Shown here piece after piece: positions 6,659-7,127 of a stretch of 7,127 nt of DNA; positions within the stretch are counted from its first letter, which is position 1; each line of letters opens with the position of its first letter. A program made the translations under genes and the position numbers. The notes beneath the pieces were generated by a model. It did not search any database and had not been told where the DNA came from. It worked only from the letters and a program-made list of their open reading frames with translations. The DNA comes from Treponema sp. (GTDB lineage Bacteria > Spirochaetota > Spirochaetia > Treponematales > Breznakiellaceae), in NCBI GenBank assembly GCA_031263435.1, contig JAISFT010000184.1, positions 1-7,127 of the forward strand. Reading direction: 5' to 3'.

Positions 6659-6700
6659 GGAGTTTGGGTCAAGGGCCGACAGGCCCTTGACCCAAACTCC
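6659..6700. repeat. 19-bp perfect inverted repeat with 4-base loop (hairpin B)
   Basis: The arm GGAGTTTGGGTCAAGGGCC (6659-6677) is the exact reverse complement of 6682-6700, separated by the loop GACA. Nineteen perfect base pairs in a 42-base unit cannot be chance. No U-run adjoins it on either strand, so it is not a classic intrinsic terminator by itself. It may be a dispersed palindromic element (REP-like), a processing or stability element, or part of a compound terminator with the next hairpin four bases away. No flanking direct repeat or transposase marks it as an IS end. Confidence 0.85.
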
Positions 6701-6703
6701 GTA

Positions 6704-6729
6704 AACAAAAACCCGTCAGGGTTTTTGTT
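6704..6729. terminator. 11-bp hairpin with T-runs in both directions, candidate bidirectional terminator (hairpin C)
   Basis: AACAAAAACCC (6704-6714) and GGGTTTTTGTT (6719-6729) pair perfectly around a 4-base loop. On each strand the short CCC/GGG core is followed by a T-rich run (TTTTTGTT), the layout of a bidirectional terminator. It starts about 39 bases after the stop of the minus-strand protease gene, so it most likely ends that transcript before the MFS operon. The GC core is only three pairs, so efficiency may be modest unless aided by hairpin B. Confidence 0.5.
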
Positions 6730-6767
6730 CCGCTACCCCCACTTGTTTTCTCCCGGCATACAAGCCC

Positions 6768-7127
6768 TTACCTAACCACGAGGAGTACCTCGTCGCCGTG
6801 GGCGCCGGCAATCTCGTTCCGCAGGGGGTTCACCGTTAGATCCATCCCCTCAAGGGGCAGCGCTCCCAGCAAAACGTCTTTCTCGCCGGGAAGGACCATC
6901 GCCCGGCAGGAAGTTTCCCGGTCTTTCCAGCGGACATCCACCGATTCCGTTACCTGGCTGGGCGCCTTTCCCCCGCCGGCAAGGGTGGCTGTACCGGTTT
7001 TTTTCACCCGCAGCCCCAGTTTCTCACGGATTTCCTCGTTGATGATCAGCGTCACCGCACCCGTATCTACCACGGCGTTGACCGTGAGCCGCCGGACTTC
7101 GGACTCCGGGATAAGCCCATCCTCCGC
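6768..7127 (-). CDS. clan AA retropepsin-like aspartic protease (N-terminus beyond window)
   Basis: The frame is open from the right window edge to a TAA at 6768-6770 and gives 119 residues. It starts AEDGLIPESEVRRLTVNA, followed by the catalytic motif VVDTGAVTLII (Asp at residue 21 of the visible part). Further on, the hydrophobic-hydrophobic-Gly motif VLLGALPLEGMDL (85-97) supplies the second psi-loop element, and the protein ends with AHGDEVLLVVR. This is a small single-domain aspartyl protease of the retropepsin-like clan AA, which must dimerise to form the active site. Related bacterial proteins are about 120-140 residues, so probably only some 15-25 N-terminal residues are missing. A GTG at 7071-7073 lies within the catalytic region and cannot be the real start. 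Many relatives lack a known substrate. No retroelement genes are visible, so a stand-alone cellular or toxin-antitoxin-like role is possible but unproven. Hairpins B and C follow the gene. Confidence 0.85.
   Translation of the reverse strand, partial: AEDGLIPESEVRRLTVNAVVDTGAVTLIINEEIREKLGLRVKKTGTATLAGGGKAPSQVTESVDVRWKDRETSCRAMVLPGEKDVLLGALPLEGMDLTVNPLRNEIAGAHGDEVLLVVR

Larger units (their letters stand above)
6481..6767. other. structured intergenic region upstream of the MFS operon
   Basis: These 287 bases lie between two minus-strand genes. They hold a candidate promoter (6488-6517) and hairpins A, B and C. The segment 6628-6641 (ctccacaaaaaccc) can pair with parts of both hairpins B and C. 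An orphan purine-rich stretch, aaggagggggag, lies on the plus strand at 6529-6540 with no start codon at suitable distance. Only tiny frames occur, such as 37 codons on the plus strand at 6577-6690, and none is convincing. Confidence 0.55.

Noticed and set aside
6577..6690. A 37-codon plus-strand frame with a distant purine-rich stretch (6529-6540)
   Set aside because: The Shine-Dalgarno-like stretch is 36 bases from the ATG, far outside the useful range. The frame runs into hairpin B.
6659..6700. The 19-bp inverted repeat as an IS or MITE end
   Set aside because: It has only a 4-base loop, no transposase nearby and no evident target-site duplication beside it.
6659..6729. A CRISPR array
   Set aside because: The repeats are palindromic arms of single hairpins, not regularly spaced direct repeats with spacers.
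7071..7073. GTG as the start of the protease gene
   Set aside because: It would begin two codons before the catalytic DTG. The frame upstream to the window edge is clearly coding and belongs to the fold.

Overview
The window looks like a chromosomal segment from a moderately GC-rich spirochaete, most likely a Treponema or termite-gut treponeme relative. This assignment is an inference. It rests on a DTG-type clan AA aspartic protease of a style common in such treponemes, an SH3-like lipoprotein, and an MFS transporter fused to HEAT repeats. No rRNA, tRNA, CRISPR array, IS element or phage gene was recognised.

Layout from left to right. Bases 1-84 are the 3' end of a plus-strand gene that begins outside the window. 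Bases 85-549 are a convergent intergenic region. It holds a 7-bp hairpin (125-145), a degraded minus-strand coding remnant with an in-frame TGA (about 178-399), and an 8-bp hairpin with a GCAA tetraloop on the minus strand (462-481). Three large minus-strand genes follow, so they are transcribed from right to left: an MFS transporter with a C-terminal HEAT-repeat domain (4195-6480), an SH3-like lipoprotein (2779-4146), and an ABC-F ATPase (550-2778). The lipoprotein stop codon TGA directly abuts the ABC-F ATG, so those two are almost certainly co-transcribed and translationally coupled. The MFS and lipoprotein genes are 48 bases apart, and that gap contains a perfect TATAAT. Bases 6481-6767 are a highly structured intergenic region with three perfect hairpins, one of them a 19-bp stem. 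At the right edge, the minus-strand retropepsin-like protease (6768-7127) runs out of the window at its N-terminus.

Functional picture. The three central genes form a probable transcription unit that combines membrane transport, an envelope lipoprotein and a cytoplasmic ribosome-associated ATPase. No shared pathway can be read from the sequence. None of the three has a convincing Shine-Dalgarno sequence at normal spacing. Two have -10-like elements placed so that transcription would begin 1-3 bases before the ATG, which suggests leaderless or near-leaderless mRNAs. The most notable items are the MFS-HEAT fusion, the long low-complexity insert in the ABC-F protein, the nested hairpins at 6603-6729 with competing pairings, and the coding remnant at 178-399. 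I see no convincing new multi-gene system.
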